Source: a bacterium
GTDB taxonomy: Bacteria; SZUA-182; SZUA-191; JAJRXT01
Assembly (NCBI GenBank): GCA_024277675.1
Contig: JAJRUS010000125.1
Coordinates: forward strand, 1 to 55,192
Reading direction: 5' to 3'
DNA: 55,192 nt
The position numbers and the translations under genes were made by a program. Below are positions 26,113-35,840 of the stretch, one piece after another. A model generated the notes under the pieces. That model had not been told where the DNA came from and searched no databases. It saw only the letters and a program-made list of their open reading frames with translations. The first letter of the stretch is position 1; the number at the start of each line of letters is the position of its first letter.

Positions 26113-27366
26113 ATGAATCGAGGAATTACTGTTAATCTGGGCAATCTTGTCCTTTCCCTGTCAGATGCAATAGATTTAGCCAGTCCCAAATTAGCGCGTC
26201 ATCAGCAGCGAACAGCATTTATTGCCTGGGAAATGGCTAAGGTTTCAAAAATTTCGGAAGATATGCTGGAAAAATTATTTATTGCGGCCTTGTTACATGA
26301 TATCGGAGCGCTTTCAGTAGAAGAAAAGGTCTCTCTTTATAATTTTGAAGTTAAAGCTGTCGACCTGCATTGTGTTCGTGGAAAAATGTTGCTGGAAAAA
26401 ATTCCCTGGTTAAAAGGGGCTGCAAAAATTGTCAGGTTTCATCATCGCGAATGGCAAGCCTGGAATAAACCAATCAACAACTCGCTTACGCTACAATCTC
26501 AAATTCTATTTCTTGCCGATTATCTCGAACGCCTGGTTGATCGTAATAAGTACATCTTACACCAAAATCAGAAGCTGGTTAACCAAATCACTTCCTTGTC
26601 TGAAACCCTCATTAATCCTCAAGTAGTAGAAATTTTCCTGTCAATAGCTAAAAGAGAAGAATTCTGGCTGGATTTGGTTTCTCCCAGACTATATTCAATC
26701 CTGCTGCACGAAGGGCCATATAAAAGAGTTGGGATCAATTTACAGGGAATTACTTTAATAGCCGAACTTTTCAGAAATATCATCGATTTCAGATCCAGAT
26801 TTACCTCTACTCATTCATCGGGAGTGGCTGCCTGCGCAAAACTGCTCGCAGAAATTTTTGGCCTTACAGAGATGGAAATTCAACTTATGGAGGTAGCCGG
26901 TAACTTGCATGATTTGGGAAAACTAGCCATACCCAATAGTATTCTTGAAAAACCGGATAAGCTTACCAAAGAAGAGTTTGATGTCATGAGATCACACACC
27001 TATTACACTTATTCAGTGCTAAACACTATCGGCAATCTCAAGCAGATAGCAGAATGGGCTGCCTACCATCACGAGAAACTGGACGGCTCAGGTTATCCTT
27101 TTCATTGCTCTGCTGATGAGCTTAATACCGGGGCCAGGATTATGATGGTGGCCGATATTTTTACCGCGCTGGCTGAAGACAGACCATATAGAGCAGGAAA
27201 AAGTAGAAAAGAAATCAATGCAATAATGACAAAACTTGCCAATAAAAGACTGCTTGACTTAAAAATAGTGGAACTGCTTTTTGAAAACTATGATGAAATA
27301 TTATCTTATGTAAAGCACGAGCAAAACATAGCCCGTGAGTTTTACGAAAAGCAGTTTACGGTATAG
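26113..27366 (+). CDS. Tandem HD / HD-GYP phosphodiesterase
   Basis: 417 residues with two HD-type domains. The N-terminal one (about 25-160) has RHQQRTA, LLHDIGA and RFHH. The C-terminal one (about 230-400) has NLHDLGKLAIPNSILEKP, SHTYYT, AAYHHEKLDGSGYPF and MVADIFTALAEDRPYR, a full HD-GYP signature including the metal-binding HD and the GYP triad. HD-GYP domains degrade cyclic di-GMP or cGAMP. No sensor, receiver or TM domain is attached, so it is a cytoplasmic two-domain enzyme. Confidence 0.85.
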   Translation: MNRGITVNLGNLVLSLSDAIDLASPKLARHQQRTAFIAWEMAKVSKISEDMLEKLFIAALLHDIGALSVEEKVSLYNFEVKAVDLHCVRGKMLLEKIPWLKGAAKIVRFHHREWQAWNKPINNSLTLQSQILFLADYLERLVDRNKYILHQNQKLVNQITSLSETLINPQVVEIFLSIAKREEFWLDLVSPRLYSILLHEGPYKRVGINLQGITLIAELFRNIIDFRSRFTSTHSSGVAACAKLLAEIFGLTEMEIQLMEVAGNLHDLGKLAIPNSILEKPDKLTKEEFDVMRSHTYYTYSVLNTIGNLKQIAEWAAYHHEKLDGSGYPFHCSADELNTGARIMMVADIFTALAEDRPYRAGKSRKEINAIMTKLANKRLLDLKIVELLFENYDEILSYVKHEQNIAREFYEKQFTV

Positions 27367-27492
27367 TTAATTTGACCTACCTTCTGGACCCGCAAAAGTA
27401 ACCGAGGCACACTCACGCACTACCTTCCGCTAATGAATGTATTAAAAAATTATATCTATCCATTTTAAAACCGACAGGAATAAGCCGGTTTC

Positions 27493-27642
27493 CTGAGTCG
27501 TGGACACTTTTGTGATGTTTCGGCTTGTCCTCAAGCCGAAACATAAATGATTACAATATATTACAATGGTTTCGGCGTGGGGACACGCCGAAACATCAGG
27601 CTTATATTTACAATAAGTTAGGTAAAAGTGTCCACGACTCAG
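27493..27642. mobile_element. Family A MITE-like element, 150 bp, with 9-bp target duplication
   Basis: The ends are inverted repeats CTGAGTCGTGGACACTTTT. The identical 9-bp flanks GCCGGTTTC at 27484-27492 and 27643-27651 are the target duplication. Inside are two hairpins, GATGTTTCGGCTTG with its complement and GTTTCGGCGTG with its complement, separated by an AT-rich linker (TACAATATATTACAAT). No frame. Its reverse complement matches the 98-bp copy at 8759 over both ends. Confidence 0.88.
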
Positions 27643-27885
27643 GCCGGTTTCGGATTGACAAAGCGATATGGGGTTTGATAATGTGAAGTTGTTTATTTTT
27701 AATAATTTGTCAATGAATAAGCAGCATTTGCCTGAAGATTGGAAATCGACAAGGTGGCTGGATTAGGCCGGTTATCCTTCTTATACATACCTAATAATGA
27801 GAGTGGGAATCGGCACACTTGCTGGTTGGCGATGATCTGGCGCCTGGTAAGAAGCAGGCTCCCGGAGAACAGCCCATATAAAATC

Positions 27886-29124
27886 ATGAGATACGATGTT
27901 GCCATAATTGGAGGCGGTCCGGCTGGGATGATGGCGGCCGGAAGGGCTGCCCAGTGTGGCGCCCGGGTGGCATTGCTTGAAAAAAACCATAGCCTGGGCC
28001 AGAAGTTATTACTGACCGGTAAAGGGCGTTGCAATATTACCAATGCCGAATACGATCAGCGCAAATTTATAGCACAGTTTGGGGTGCAGGGGAAGTTTTT
28101 ATATCCCGCTTTGCATGCTTTTGGAGTTCAGGACACTATACAGTTTTTTGAGCAGCGGGGTTTACCGACCAAGCTTGAACGGGGGAATCGCATCTTTCCG
28201 GTAAGTGATAAGGCAGCGGATGTCCGGCAAGTTTTAATGAGCTTTTTGGCTGAAACCGGGGTAAGCATAATAAAGCCTGCCGCCGTAAAAAATCTGATAA
28301 AAACCGGGCGCCGTATCGATAAGCTGGAATTTTCTCAAACCGAAATGAGGGCGGTCAGCTATATTGTGTGTAGCGGGGGGCTTTCCTATCCGGCTACCGG
28401 TTCACAAGGGGCCGGTCTGCGGTGGGCTGAGCGCCTGGGGCATACGCTCACCACCCCTGAACCGGCCCTGGTGCCGCTGATAATTGAAGAACCCTGGGTC
28501 AAAGAATTGCAAGGCCTTAGTCTTAAAAATGTGCAAATCAGCGTATATCAGGCCAACAGGAAAAAGGATGAGCGGTTCGGCGAGGCATTATTTACCCACC
28601 AGGGAATGAGCGGGCCGATAATACTCGATATGAGCAAAAACATCGGCAAGTTGTTGAACGGGGCGGTGTATTTGCATATCGACTTAAAGCCTGCATTGGA
28701 ATATAGTGCACTGGATGCAAGGCTGCAACGGGACTTACGGGAAAACAGCAGCAAGCTGTTTAAAAACAGTTTGCATAAATTGTTACCCAAAAAGCTGATT
28801 CCCGTTATTATAAGATTATCAGGGGTAGACCCCGGCAAAAAGGCTGGTGATATTACCAGAGAAGAGCGGAGGCGGTTGCTGCATTTGTTAAAACAACTCC
28901 AGCTTCAGGTGCGCGGGCTGGCTGGATTTGAAAAAGCAATAATAACTGCCGGCGGGATTTCGTTGAGCGAGATTAATCCGCAGACTTTGCGTTCAAAGCT
29001 TATCGATAATCTGTATTTTGCCGGTGAAATTCTGGATATCGATGGCCCAACCGGCGGATATAATCTGCAACTTTGTTGGTCTACCGGTTATTTAGCCGGT
29101 GAAAATGCCGCCTATGGTAATTGA
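27886..29124 (+). CDS. HI0933/BaiN-type NAD(P)/FAD-dependent oxidoreductase
   Basis: 412 residues from ATG 27886, where the FAD-binding MRYDVAIIGGGPAGMMAA begins; a longer in-frame start at 27739 adds 49 residues with no homology. The GxGxxG Rossmann motif, the LTGKGRCNIT segment and the C-terminal GGISLSEINP and FAGEILDIDGPTGGYNLQ are family signatures. Members are flavoproteins with varied or unknown substrates. The SD is weak. A family A element lies upstream. Confidence 0.9.
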   Translation: MRYDVAIIGGGPAGMMAAGRAAQCGARVALLEKNHSLGQKLLLTGKGRCNITNAEYDQRKFIAQFGVQGKFLYPALHAFGVQDTIQFFEQRGLPTKLERGNRIFPVSDKAADVRQVLMSFLAETGVSIIKPAAVKNLIKTGRRIDKLEFSQTEMRAVSYIVCSGGLSYPATGSQGAGLRWAERLGHTLTTPEPALVPLIIEEPWVKELQGLSLKNVQISVYQANRKKDERFGEALFTHQGMSGPIILDMSKNIGKLLNGAVYLHIDLKPALEYSALDARLQRDLRENSSKLFKNSLHKLLPKKLIPVIIRLSGVDPGKKAGDITREERRRLLHLLKQLQLQVRGLAGFEKAIITAGGISLSEINPQTLRSKLIDNLYFAGEILDIDGPTGGYNLQLCWSTGYLAGENAAYGN

Positions 29125-29171
29125 CGGAAGACATCAGTTACACAAAAGGTATTTAAGGAAATCCGCCGGGC

Positions 29172-29197
29172 CAGGAGGCTGGTCGGACTTTGGGTCG
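29172..29197. repeat. Family B end fragment
   Basis: CAGGAGGCTGGTCGGACTTT followed by GGGTCG matches the left terminus of the family B elements. The rest of the element is missing; a GGGTC-GTT-GACCC mini-hairpin follows. Confidence 0.45.
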
Positions 29198-29268
29198 TTG
29201 ACCCTTGGGGTCACTAACCCACGAGTCACTGACTCTTATTGGAAAAAACAATAAACTGGGAGGTTTTT

Positions 29269-29760
29269 ATGGCTACCGATAATTCATTTGATATTGTCTG
29301 CAAAATAGACCTGCAAGTGGTTAAAAATGCGATCCAACAGACGATGAAAGAAATCCGTCAGCGCTATGATTTCAAAGGCACAAAAAGCGATATTACTCTG
29401 GATGATCACACCCTCATCCTGCTTTCCGAGGATGATTATCATTTAAAAAGTGTACTTGATATTCTAAAAACGCGACTGGTAAAGGCTAAGATATCTTTAA
29501 AAGCGCTGGATTTCAGTAAGATAGAAGCAGCCGGCGGCGGGATGGTGCGCCAGAGAGTCACCCTGCAACAAGGTATTCCCACCGAGCAGGCTAAAGAAAT
29601 TGTCAAGCTTATAAAGCAAACCAAGCTCAAGGTTCAAGCCCATATACAGAGTGATCAGGTGCGGGTAAGCGGGAAAAAGCTGGATGACTTGCAGGAAATT
29701 ATGAAGCTGCTGCAGGAAAAAGACCTGAAAATTGATATGCAATTTATTAATTACAGGTAG
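29269..29760 (+). CDS. yajQ: YajQ family nucleotide-binding protein
   Basis: 163 residues from ATG 29269, which has GGGAGG upstream; the frame opens 30 nt earlier but the family begins MATDNSFDIVC. Two similar alpha-beta halves fold into the YajQ structure, with RYDFKGTKSDITL conserved. Known members bind nucleotides or cyclic di-GMP. It sits 145 bp after the flavoprotein, past a family B fragment. Confidence 0.94.
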   Translation: MATDNSFDIVCKIDLQVVKNAIQQTMKEIRQRYDFKGTKSDITLDDHTLILLSEDDYHLKSVLDILKTRLVKAKISLKALDFSKIEAAGGGMVRQRVTLQQGIPTEQAKEIVKLIKQTKLKVQAHIQSDQVRVSGKKLDDLQEIMKLLQEKDLKIDMQFINYR

Positions 29761-29764
29761 TATA

Positions 29765-30835
29765 TTAATTAGAATCTTCAGCGCCTGGGAAACTAAATTC
29801 CGAACCGATAACCGATTGATAGTAAAGAATACCATATTGGGGGAGCTCGGTCCTCAGGGTGCGCATAAGCTCCGGCTTATTGGGGGAGCAATGGGCGCCT
29901 ATAAACACCGCCGGCTTAAGGGTTAATAAGTCTTGCATCAATTTATCTTTATCTTCTGCGGGGTAACTGCCGAATCTGGCATATATCGAATTGATTCCGG
30001 TTAGTTGTTGCGCATAGCGCAGGGTATTGACCACCCCTCGATGGGTACAGCCTGATATAACCAGCAAACCGCGATTTTTTACATTCAGCACTAAGGCGCT
30101 TTCTTCCGGCATGTCAATCATCCTGGTCATTCCATCAGCATCCTTAATACACCAGCCATTTTTCCGGGCCAGGTTAATATTTTCATAAGCGGTGATATAG
30201 GGAATGGGGCCGGTATAGAGCGCAATACCGCCCGGCAGCAGACGTGGCCCGCCGATAATATAGGAACCGCCCAACCGCGCTACCGATTGCCCGGGCCACT
30301 TCCAGGGGCCTTTCAGCGCTCCATCAGGCCAACAAAAATAACGTGTTTCAAAGGCGGCCTCACTGCCCACATAGATGGGTATCTTCCTAGCGATTCCCCG
30401 GTTTTGAATCATGCTTAATGTTTCGGGCAAACCGCCAAAATGATCTGAATGACCATGGGAGATGACAATGGCTTCGATAGCGGCCGGATTTTTGCCGAAG
30501 TAAGCAAAATTACTCCGCATAACATCCCCGCGACTGCCGGCGTCGAACAGGATAGTTCGTTTTTTATCGGCCACCGTAATCTCTACCAGCAAACCCATTC
30601 CGCGGGCTTCCAGCGGGGGTTGCTGCTTACCGGTATAACGGATGTCTCCCCGGCGGGAAACCAGGCTATCGCTTTTTCCCACCGGAAAGTTATTGTCTCC
30701 ATGCAACTCCAGAATAACCACTTTATCTACCGGGGTTAAAGTATATTTGCCGGTACAAAAAGCAGTGCGGGACAGGCTGAAAGTAAGCGTTACTCCCAGT
30801 AAAAAAACGCTACAGATTTTAAAACAGGTTTTCAT
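29765..30835 (-). CDS. Secreted metallo-beta-lactamase fold hydrolase
   Basis: About 356 residues from the ATG at 30835, where a signal peptide starts (MKTCFKICSVFLLGVTLTFS, cut near AFC). The MBL metal motif HxHxDH is present as SHGHSDHFGG, with a preceding ILFDAGSRGD strand and a later GCTHRGVVN histidine. The final metal His probably lies in GAHCS near the C-terminus. The layout resembles exported MBL proteins that act on small esters or phosphates. It converges with yajQ. Confidence 0.82.
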   Translation of the reverse strand: MKTCFKICSVFLLGVTLTFSLSRTAFCTGKYTLTPVDKVVILELHGDNNFPVGKSDSLVSRRGDIRYTGKQQPPLEARGMGLLVEITVADKKRTILFDAGSRGDVMRSNFAYFGKNPAAIEAIVISHGHSDHFGGLPETLSMIQNRGIARKIPIYVGSEAAFETRYFCWPDGALKGPWKWPGQSVARLGGSYIIGGPRLLPGGIALYTGPIPYITAYENINLARKNGWCIKDADGMTRMIDMPEESALVLNVKNRGLLVISGCTHRGVVNTLRYAQQLTGINSIYARFGSYPAEDKDKLMQDLLTLKPAVFIGAHCSPNKPELMRTLRTELPQYGILYYQSVIGSEFSFPGAEDSN

Positions 30836-30953
30836 GCTATATAGCTTGCCATTATCTGAAGATAAATGCAAGGATTGTTGATAATGTAGTCACTTTTCTA
30901 TAAAATACAGGAGTTGGAGCTTGTCGGAGAATCATTGAGGTGGGATAGGGCAC

Positions 30954-32168
30954 ATGGGTTTTAAACAGGTATTTATTAAATATTATAAAGCATTTGCTAT
31001 CCTACTGCTTAATGTCGGTGTTTTTCTGCTGGCGCTGAATCTCGGCCTTTTGGTACTGTTTAAGGGTAATGATTATGACCAGAAACCACTGAAAAACCCG
31101 GCTGAACACCATTCTGCCGCACTATCGGAAAAGCTGTATCCAGGGTTCGGCCAGCCGGAAGTTCGTCGCCTGTTAGCTGAAACCTGGCACAGACCCTATG
31201 TTTATGAAGCTTATACCATGTTCAAGGAACGAGCTTACAGCGGAAGATATGTCAATGTGGATAAAAACGGGTTTAGAATTACCAAAGGCCAGGCTGCGTG
31301 GCCGCCTGATTCCGGTAATTTCAATGTATTTATATTCGGTGGCTCTACTGCTTTCGGCTATGGGGTGGCCGATGAGCATACTATCGCCTCATGTTTATAT
31401 GAATTACTCAGCAAAACTTCGGATAAGCGTGTCAGCGTGTATAATTTTGGCCGGGGCCATTACTACTCCACTCCAGAACGCATACTCTTTGAAAATGTCC
31501 TGGCTGCCGGTATTGTGCCGGATATGGCGCTATTTATAGACGGCTTAAATGAATTTGTGGCTGATAAGCCTGAATTTATAAACAGATTTGAGCAAATTTT
31601 TAAGCAGAAATCAGCAGCGAAGCCCAAGGAAAACAAGCTATTGTTGGAATTTTTGCTGAATTTGCCAATGGGCAGCGCCGCCAGGTTTTTAAAATCTCAA
31701 TTCAGCGGTTTTTTGGGGGACAGGCATTCCAGAAAAGTTGAAAAGAAGGAGGCAGACTATACTGAGGAGCTATATAACCAGGAATTAAATATAGCCACCA
31801 GGAAAATTGGCAGATACCTTGAGAATAAAAGAATAATAGCGGCGGTAGCCACAGCTTATGCGGTTAAACCCATATTTATATGGCAACCGGTACCATGCTA
31901 TAAATACGACTTAAAATATCATCTGTTTGCTGAAGATGGTTTAAAGAAACTAAACCGCATAAAAAACGGATACTACCTGATGGCAAGACTGGTCAGGGAA
32001 TCCCCCGCAGGGGGAAATTTCCTGTGGTGTGCCGATATTCAGGAACAGTTAAAAGAACCGCTTTATGTGGATGAGGTTCATTATTCGGCTAACATGTCTG
32101 AGAAATTAGCCGGGGTTATCTATAGCATGTTGCTGGAGCGTGGTCTTTTGCCCACCGGGGTTAAATAG
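30954..32168 (+). CDS. Membrane-anchored SGNH/GDSL-type hydrolase
   Basis: 404 residues. One N-terminal helix (about 12-35) anchors the protein. The SGNH blocks are visible: FGGSTAFG with the catalytic Ser (block I), LFIDGLNEF with the Asn (block III) and DEVHYS with the Asp-His pair (block V) near the C-terminus. Such enzymes deacylate or acylate envelope glycans. GAGGTGGG precedes the ATG. Its last 63 nt overlap the end of the convergent DUF6775-like gene. Confidence 0.72.
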   Translation: MGFKQVFIKYYKAFAILLLNVGVFLLALNLGLLVLFKGNDYDQKPLKNPAEHHSAALSEKLYPGFGQPEVRRLLAETWHRPYVYEAYTMFKERAYSGRYVNVDKNGFRITKGQAAWPPDSGNFNVFIFGGSTAFGYGVADEHTIASCLYELLSKTSDKRVSVYNFGRGHYYSTPERILFENVLAAGIVPDMALFIDGLNEFVADKPEFINRFEQIFKQKSAAKPKENKLLLEFLLNLPMGSAARFLKSQFSGFLGDRHSRKVEKKEADYTEELYNQELNIATRKIGRYLENKRIIAAVATAYAVKPIFIWQPVPCYKYDLKYHLFAEDGLKKLNRIKNGYYLMARLVRESPAGGNFLWCADIQEQLKEPLYVDEVHYSANMSEKLAGVIYSMLLERGLLPTGVK

Positions 32169-32930
32169 GCCTCGATGCTTTTCACAGAACTCCGGGGCTT
32201 CTAGTTGGGCGGTCAGCATTTCTGCCTGCAGATGGGCGTTAAACAGGCGGCAATGTGGATCATCACAAAAACCTTCGCCCATAAAACTATAGGCGATAGC
32301 TTGCATGATATACCCCAGCATTACTTCAGTTAACCTGGGATCGTGATAGGTTAAAAATTTTCCGGCAAATCGTTCTTCTAACTCCGCCTCCGGGATGTCC
32401 TGTCCCAGCATTTGATAAGCCCGCTCCAGTAAATAATATTCCGCTGAGCGGGCCGGGGCCTCCACCAGCCCTGAAGCTGAAATAATCGACGGTTGCCCCA
32501 TTATAATTGTACGGGCATGCTGCCGCCGGGGTTCGCCTTCATCCATGGTCACCAACAAGCGTGGAGTGAGGATGAGGTGTAATTTATCCGGGGAAGCCTC
32601 GCCCCTGGGTATCTGCGCTTGTAGTAGTTTTAATAATTGCCAGCCGTTATATATTATCTGCGGGGAGATCCCGCCCGGTTTTAAATGAGCCAGATTTTCA
32701 TAATCGAGGCGTTCTGCCCGGTTATAATTAAAGCCCCGCTCAGCCGAAAGCTCATTGTTCCAGCAATCAGCCAGCTTGCCGATAAGCTCATTTGAGAAAA
32801 AATGCGCTATAAAACCCCGACGCAACTCTATTTCAATAAAGCGGCAATGATCGGCCAAATACCTCAGCGCCCGCTTTATATCCAGGTCAGCTTCCGGAAT
32901 CTCGTTATACAGATATATTATATGAGCCAT
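32106..32930 (-). CDS. DUF6775-like putative metallopeptidase
   Basis: 274 residues without signal peptide or TM helix. It resembles the DUF6775 family through RTIIMGQPSIISASGLVEAPA, TYHDPRLTEVMLGYIMQA and a C-terminal CDDPHCRLFNAHLQ, EFCEKHR block whose Cys and His residues could bind metal. The annotation 'metallopeptidase' is a family-level guess. It overlaps the SGNH gene tail to tail. Confidence 0.5.
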   Translation of the reverse strand: MAHIIYLYNEIPEADLDIKRALRYLADHCRFIEIELRRGFIAHFFSNELIGKLADCWNNELSAERGFNYNRAERLDYENLAHLKPGGISPQIIYNGWQLLKLLQAQIPRGEASPDKLHLILTPRLLVTMDEGEPRRQHARTIIMGQPSIISASGLVEAPARSAEYYLLERAYQMLGQDIPEAELEERFAGKFLTYHDPRLTEVMLGYIMQAIAYSFMGEGFCDDPHCRLFNAHLQAEMLTAQLEAPEFCEKHRGLFNPGGQKTTLQQHAIDNPG

Positions 32931-33136
32931 ATAAACTTATGCCTTCTCCTTTATAAGCGACTCAAGGTACTCTTAAGGTTTTCAGCGATTGTACTATAGA
33001 GCGAAAGGTTGTTGCAGTATTGCCCGTCCCGAAAAAAAGAGAATCTGCGGCGATTTATGCATTATCCCGCTTATCCCGGTCAATCGATTCACTTTGAGGT
33101 GTCCCATACTGAAGAAGGGCTGTCCTAAGGGGCGGC

Positions 33137-33967
33137 TTACTGGAGGCGGCGAATAACTTCTCCGCCTTCATCAGTCTCTTCCAGAAAGCGGGAAGCGGAT
33201 TTGTCCCTATGGCACATAGCACAGAAACGCGGCATATCCTCTCCCTCAGGCCCGGTATCCACCCTGAGTACTTTATAAGTCCTCCCCGGCGTGCCTTGTT
33301 CAAAGTGTATATTTTGCGGATCGTGGCAGCTTAAGCAGATTACCTTTCCCGCTTTATAAAACCTTACCCGGGCGGGCACTGTTTTGGCCAAGCTCCCCTT
33401 GGGGACCCGCCCTACCGGATGGGTAGCCATTACATCAATCTCAGGCCCCATAAATCCGGCATGACAGGACAGACAAGCCCGGGCCAGGCCCTCATTAAAA
33501 CCCTCTTCATCCGGGGGAGCGGGAGCGGCGGGTACCGGTATTTTCTGATATTTTTCCTGAACCGACTTCACTTTAGAATCTTCGTCTTTAAGCGCTTGTT
33601 GCCACTGCCTTTCCTTTTTCAAGTCCTGTTCAGCCTTTTCCATTAATTGTTTAAATTTATCTATTTTTGAATATTCAGGATCAGCAGCGATATATTCATT
33701 GTAATATTTTATAGCTATTTCATTTTTATTTAATTGAAAATCATATAAAAAGGCCAAATTGGCCAGCGCATCCAACATATCACCCTCTTCCCAGGCAATT
33801 TTATATTCTTGGGCCGCTTTATTGAACACACCCTGCTTAAAATATTCATTGCCCTTATCCAGGTGCTCTATCCCTATTTCCATACCCGGGTCCTGGGCGC
33901 TTGCGTTATTAATAAACAGTGCTAAACCGGCACCAATCAGTAGTAAACCTAGCTGCTTTAGTTTCAT
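33137..33967 (-). CDS. Secreted TPR protein with three c-type haem motifs
   Basis: 276 residues. A signal peptide (cut after about residue 24, ASA-Q) is followed by TPR-like helices (about 33-115), a charged helix and Pro/Ala linker, then a haem region. Three CXXCH motifs lie at 165-169 (CLSCH), 211-215 (CLSCH) and 249-253 (CAMCH). The second and third sit in a cytochrome-like DPQNIHF / FCAMCHRD context. It begins 4 nt after the NosD-like gene ends and so belongs to the same transcript. Confidence 0.85.
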   Translation of the reverse strand: MKLKQLGLLLIGAGLALFINNASAQDPGMEIGIEHLDKGNEYFKQGVFNKAAQEYKIAWEEGDMLDALANLAFLYDFQLNKNEIAIKYYNEYIAADPEYSKIDKFKQLMEKAEQDLKKERQWQQALKDEDSKVKSVQEKYQKIPVPAAPAPPDEEGFNEGLARACLSCHAGFMGPEIDVMATHPVGRVPKGSLAKTVPARVRFYKAGKVICLSCHDPQNIHFEQGTPGRTYKVLRVDTGPEGEDMPRFCAMCHRDKSASRFLEETDEGGEVIRRLQ

Positions 33968-33971
33968 CGAC

Positions 33972-35690
33972 TCAATCTAAAAAAAGGTTATCGGCAATAA
34001 CCAGCATCTTGTTTTTAAACTTTTCCGGAATATTTCCATTTTTCATGCTCCTGAGCCTGACTTTAGTCTGTAATATAGTTTTATTGCTCCTCACCGATTT
34101 ACCTCCTACCATCAGTTTGTTTCCATTGTAAAAAATATTTTGGCTAATGATGGGATAAGATTTTTTATCCACCTTAATCCCGCTACGCCCCGATCTTACC
34201 GAGCTTTTGTGTTTACCGGAGAAGATATTGCCTGTGATTAAGGGGCGGGATTTCTGGCGGACGGAAATGCCATATATCCCGTAAAAGCGGTTGTCCTTAA
34301 TAATGGGGCTACAGCTTTCCCTCATATCTACTCCGCTCTTATGTTTCTTCCCTTTCACCCTTTTAGCGCTGTAGAAGACATTATTGATTACCGTGGGAGA
34401 AGCATATTGTTTTATAAATACCAGGTCATTAATAAGTTCATTGTTCTCGATCCGGGGTGAAGATTTATGGGCATATACTCCAGGGCCATAATTACCGTCG
34501 AACTTGTTATGACTGATAATTACGTCATCGCTCGACACAACAATAACACCCGCCCCCCGGTGGTCATTATAGCCATTATCGCTTATGGTGTTTTCGGTTA
34601 TCCTGGCCTGGGATTGGCGATAAATCGCTATCCCATGGTGAGAATTGCCGTTAATGGTATTCCCGGATACATTGACCTTGGAAAAGCTGCAAACTATCCC
34701 CTGGGTACCGTTATGACTAATGGTGTTTTGTTCGATCTCAGCCTTAGAACCATCATTAATAACTATGCCAGCCATAATATTATCGGCAATGGTATTATCC
34801 TTAATGGTAACCTCGCAACCTTTCAATACCGCTATACCGGAAAGGGTATTGGTCTTGATGATATTGGCGGTGAGCAGCACCTTGCTGCCCGATTGTATAC
34901 CTACCCCACTGCGACCATTGCTGTACAGGTTATTGCCTTCCAGGGTGGGGGAAGCCCCTTGTTCCACTCCTATCCCGGCCAGTTTGTTGAAATAGCAATA
35001 ATTGTTTTTTAATACCGGAGAGCTGTTTTTATGCTGGACGCCGATGCCGGCCATTCCATTGTGGTGGAGACGATTGTTTTCCAAAAGCGGCGCTGCCTGA
35101 CGGCGAATACCAATTCCGGCAAGCGTATTAGCATAGCATTCATTGTCTGCTATCCTGGCATGTGAATAATGCTCATTGCCGATGCCGGCCCCTTGATTAC
35201 TATATATTTTATTGCCGATTATCTCAGGCGCCGCTTTTTTCCCGGCAACATAAATCCCGGTTCCCTGATTATTTTTAATGATATTATTCCTGATAACAAA
35301 AGAAATATCTATACATTCTATGGCATGGCCGGGTTCAGCTTCGTTGGCGGGAGGCCCTTTACCGGTGATGGTGAAGCCGTCTATAATGCTCTCACTGGCT
35401 CCCTTTACCACTGGCTGGCTGGAATCCCGGCCGTCGATGATGGTGGTTTTAGGCAGGCCCTCACTGCGCAATATTATCCCTCGCTTTAGTTGGATAGTCT
35501 CGTAATAAATGCCGGGAGAAACCAGAATGATATTGCCTGCCCGAGCCTGGTCTATGGCTTTTTGAATACTTTCCCCCGGATGTACGGTAATAATTTTGTT
35601 GGAAACGGCAGGCGAGTCAATGGCTGAATAGCAGAATAGAGCTAAGCTTAAGAATAGCAGCGAAGGAAATGTCCACTTACGACTTGTCAT
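33972..35690 (-). CDS. Secreted right-handed beta-helix protein (NosD/CASH-like)
   Basis: 572 residues with a signal peptide (about 1-29). From residue 35 on come about 20 imperfect 21-24-residue coils with the NxI.NNxxxGI pattern (for example NNIIKNNQGTGIYV, SNQGAGI, GIGV), a right-handed parallel beta-helix like NosD or pectate-lyase-type proteins. The opening VHPGESIQKAIDQARAGNIILVSPGIYYE is the usual N-cap. No pectate-lyase catalytic motif is seen. A consensus promoter lies at 35731-35759. It is the first gene of a two-gene unit with the triheme TPR protein. Confidence 0.85.
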   Translation of the reverse strand: MTSRKWTFPSLLFLSLALFCYSAIDSPAVSNKIITVHPGESIQKAIDQARAGNIILVSPGIYYETIQLKRGIILRSEGLPKTTIIDGRDSSQPVVKGASESIIDGFTITGKGPPANEAEPGHAIECIDISFVIRNNIIKNNQGTGIYVAGKKAAPEIIGNKIYSNQGAGIGNEHYSHARIADNECYANTLAGIGIRRQAAPLLENNRLHHNGMAGIGVQHKNSSPVLKNNYCYFNKLAGIGVEQGASPTLEGNNLYSNGRSGVGIQSGSKVLLTANIIKTNTLSGIAVLKGCEVTIKDNTIADNIMAGIVINDGSKAEIEQNTISHNGTQGIVCSFSKVNVSGNTINGNSHHGIAIYRQSQARITENTISDNGYNDHRGAGVIVVSSDDVIISHNKFDGNYGPGVYAHKSSPRIENNELINDLVFIKQYASPTVINNVFYSAKRVKGKKHKSGVDMRESCSPIIKDNRFYGIYGISVRQKSRPLITGNIFSGKHKSSVRSGRSGIKVDKKSYPIISQNIFYNGNKLMVGGKSVRSNKTILQTKVRLRSMKNGNIPEKFKNKMLVIADNLFLD

Positions 35691-35730
35691 AAGTCTACTT
35701 CTGATCTAAAAGTTATTGTTACATTTAGCT

Positions 35731-35759
35731 ATTTTATCAGGAAGCCCTTTGGTTGTCAA
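35731..35759 (-). promoter_or_regulatory. sigma70-type promoter of the beta-helix/triheme operon
   Basis: On the minus strand: TTGACA (35754-35759), 17-bp spacer, TAAAAT (35731-35736), about 40 bp upstream of the start at 35690. Confidence 0.75.
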
Positions 35760-35840
35760 AGAAAAAGCAAAGGCTGTCACTTAAACATAAGACACTGATA
35801 AACAACCGCCGCTAAAAAGACAACTCAAAGACAAAAATGG

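Noticed and set aside
34467-35012. Open frames antisense to the beta-helix gene
   Set aside because: The repetitive beta-helix produces long antisense frames; no independent evidence of coding.
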